Positions 63,260 to 64,000 of a stretch of DNA of 64,000 nucleotides are shown here, one piece after another. Position 1 is the first letter of the stretch. The number at the start of each line of letters is the position of its first letter. A program made the position numbers and the translations under genes. The DNA is from Photobacterium aquimaris (GTDB lineage Bacteria > Pseudomonadota > Gammaproteobacteria > Enterobacterales > Vibrionaceae), in NCBI RefSeq assembly GCF_002954455.1, contig NZ_MSCC01000002.1, forward strand, positions 639,434 to 703,433, read 5' to 3'. The notes beneath the pieces were generated by a model. The model did not search any database, was not told the origin of the DNA, and worked only from the letters and a program-made list of their open reading frames with translations.

Positions 63260-64000
63260 TTGAGTACTTTGTTTACAGAAACCCGTATTGGTAACATAGC
63301 ATTAAAAAACCGCTTTGTTCGTAGTGCAACCTGGGAAAATATGGCAACAGAAGATGGCCATATGACCGATAAACTTTATGCCATTTATGAAGAGCTTGCG
63401 CAAGGGGAAGTTGGGCTGATCGTAACGGGTTATGCAAATATTGTCGAAGAAGAAAAACCCAATGCTGGCATGATGGGTATGTATAACGATTCTTTTATCG
63501 AAGAATATCAAAAACTCACAGATCTTGTTCACCAATACGATGCCAAAATCGTGATGCAACTTGCTTATGGTGGTACTAAAACAACCTATAACGTTGGTGA
63601 ACGAGTGATCTTTGCACCAAGTGCTGTCGCTGAAAAAGGCACTCAGACATTGGGTCAGGCAATGACTCAAACTGATATTGATTATATTGTTGAAGCTTTT
63701 GCATTAGCGACTAAACGCGCTCAAGATTCTGGTTTTGATGGCGTTGAAATTCATGCGGCGCATACCTATTTAATTAACCAGTTTTTAAGCCCATATTATA
63801 ATCAACGTGATGATCAATACGGTGGTAGCCTTGATAATCGTATGCGTTTCTTACTAGAAATTTATGCGAAAATTAGAACCTTAGTGGGTGATGATTTTCC
63901 AATTTTGGTGAAACTAACGGCCTCGGAGTTTTTTGAAGGTGGATTAACATTTGCTGAAACGCGCCTGATTTGTAAAAAACTAGAAGCTGTTGGTGTTGAT
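63260..64000 (+). CDS. NADH:flavin oxidoreductase (Old Yellow Enzyme family), 5' part
   Basis: FMN-dependent ene-reductase-like protein; 247 residues visible, open at the end of the window. The TTG at 63260 has AAGAGG at good spacing. Domain features: 'LKNRFVRSATWENMATEDG' (FMN site), 'IVMQLAYGG' and the signature 'GVEIHAAHTYLINQFLSPYYNQRDDQYGGS', in part. It resembles bacterial 2,4-dienoyl-CoA or enone reductases (YqjM/NemA type). Substrate unknown. Confidence 0.88.
   Translation, partial: MSTLFTETRIGNIALKNRFVRSATWENMATEDGHMTDKLYAIYEELAQGEVGLIVTGYANIVEEEKPNAGMMGMYNDSFIEEYQKLTDLVHQYDAKIVMQLAYGGTKTTYNVGERVIFAPSAVAEKGTQTLGQAMTQTDIDYIVEAFALATKRAQDSGFDGVEIHAAHTYLINQFLSPYYNQRDDQYGGSLDNRMRFLLEIYAKIRTLVGDDFPILVKLTASEFFEGGLTFAETRLICKKLEAVGVD

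Noticed and set aside
63302..63670. Minus-strand frame of 122 codons inside the last gene
   Set aside because: It is antisense to an OYE gene with clear signatures.

Overview
The window is about 39-40% GC, gene-dense and gammaproteobacterial. A CqsA/CqsS (CAI-1) quorum-sensing pair, a DUF3297 protein, RelA/SpoT-like and PACE proteins, a LetA/PqiABC operon and the high similarity of many products to Vibrio proteins point to the Vibrionaceae, most likely Photobacterium. In Vibrio cholerae the homologues of rnb, deaD, modABC and cqsA/cqsS lie on chromosome II, so this is plausibly a chromosome II segment (inference; no replication gene is present). No rRNA, tRNA, CRISPR array or prophage was seen.

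Layout. 1-8.4 kb: the 3' part of an amidohydrolase, a Tat-type beta-helix protein, a very large secreted metalloprotease, a lipoprotein, fumC and small genes. 8.7-15.5 kb: a degenerate GGDEF protein, DUF1415, rnb, and deaD with a structured leader. 15.6-24.9 kb: a LysR/SDR divergon, modE, a tldD-pmbA pair preceded by a CobW-type metallochaperone (YeiR), a KTSC protein, an alarmone-synthetase-like gene and a PACE efflux gene. 25-31.4 kb: a Cache-GGDEF cyclase, pqiABC (lipid transport) and a HAD phosphatase. 31.5-36.3 kb: the CAI-1 quorum-sensing locus, cqsA, a metalloprotease with a GlyGly-CTERM tail, and cqsS. 36.4-42.1 kb: a methyltransferase, an exported SAH-deaminase-like amidohydrolase, DsrE and modABC with a clear ModE operator. 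42.2-57.8 kb: a DUF2955/HlyD efflux pair with a divergent LysR gene, a CPA1 antiporter, a GDPD, a MazG-like protein, a MATE pump, hydrolases, a nucleotidyltransferase, a CPBP protease, cobQ and an RsuA-like synthase. 57.8-64 kb: accessory material with a gene remnant, a RAYT-type transposase element with inverted ends, msrA, a RelE/Gp49-like orphan, a broken ProXp editing gene, small conserved genes and the start of an Old Yellow Enzyme.

The most striking feature is a set of reading-frame breaks at A or T homopolymers: a small membrane protein (T6), the RelA/SpoT-like gene (A8, an in-phase A_AAA_AAA heptamer), cqsA (A9), a LysR gene (A5) and the ProXp gene (A7). A transposase also carries a Trp-to-TGA change. 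These are assembly errors, recent gene decay, or slippage-controlled expression; the cqsA and RelA/SpoT cases are the most consequential. Genes likely to act together are modE with modABC through the operator at 39290-39321, cqsA with cqsS, pqiA-B-C, tldD-pmbA (perhaps with yeiR), and HlyD with DUF2955.
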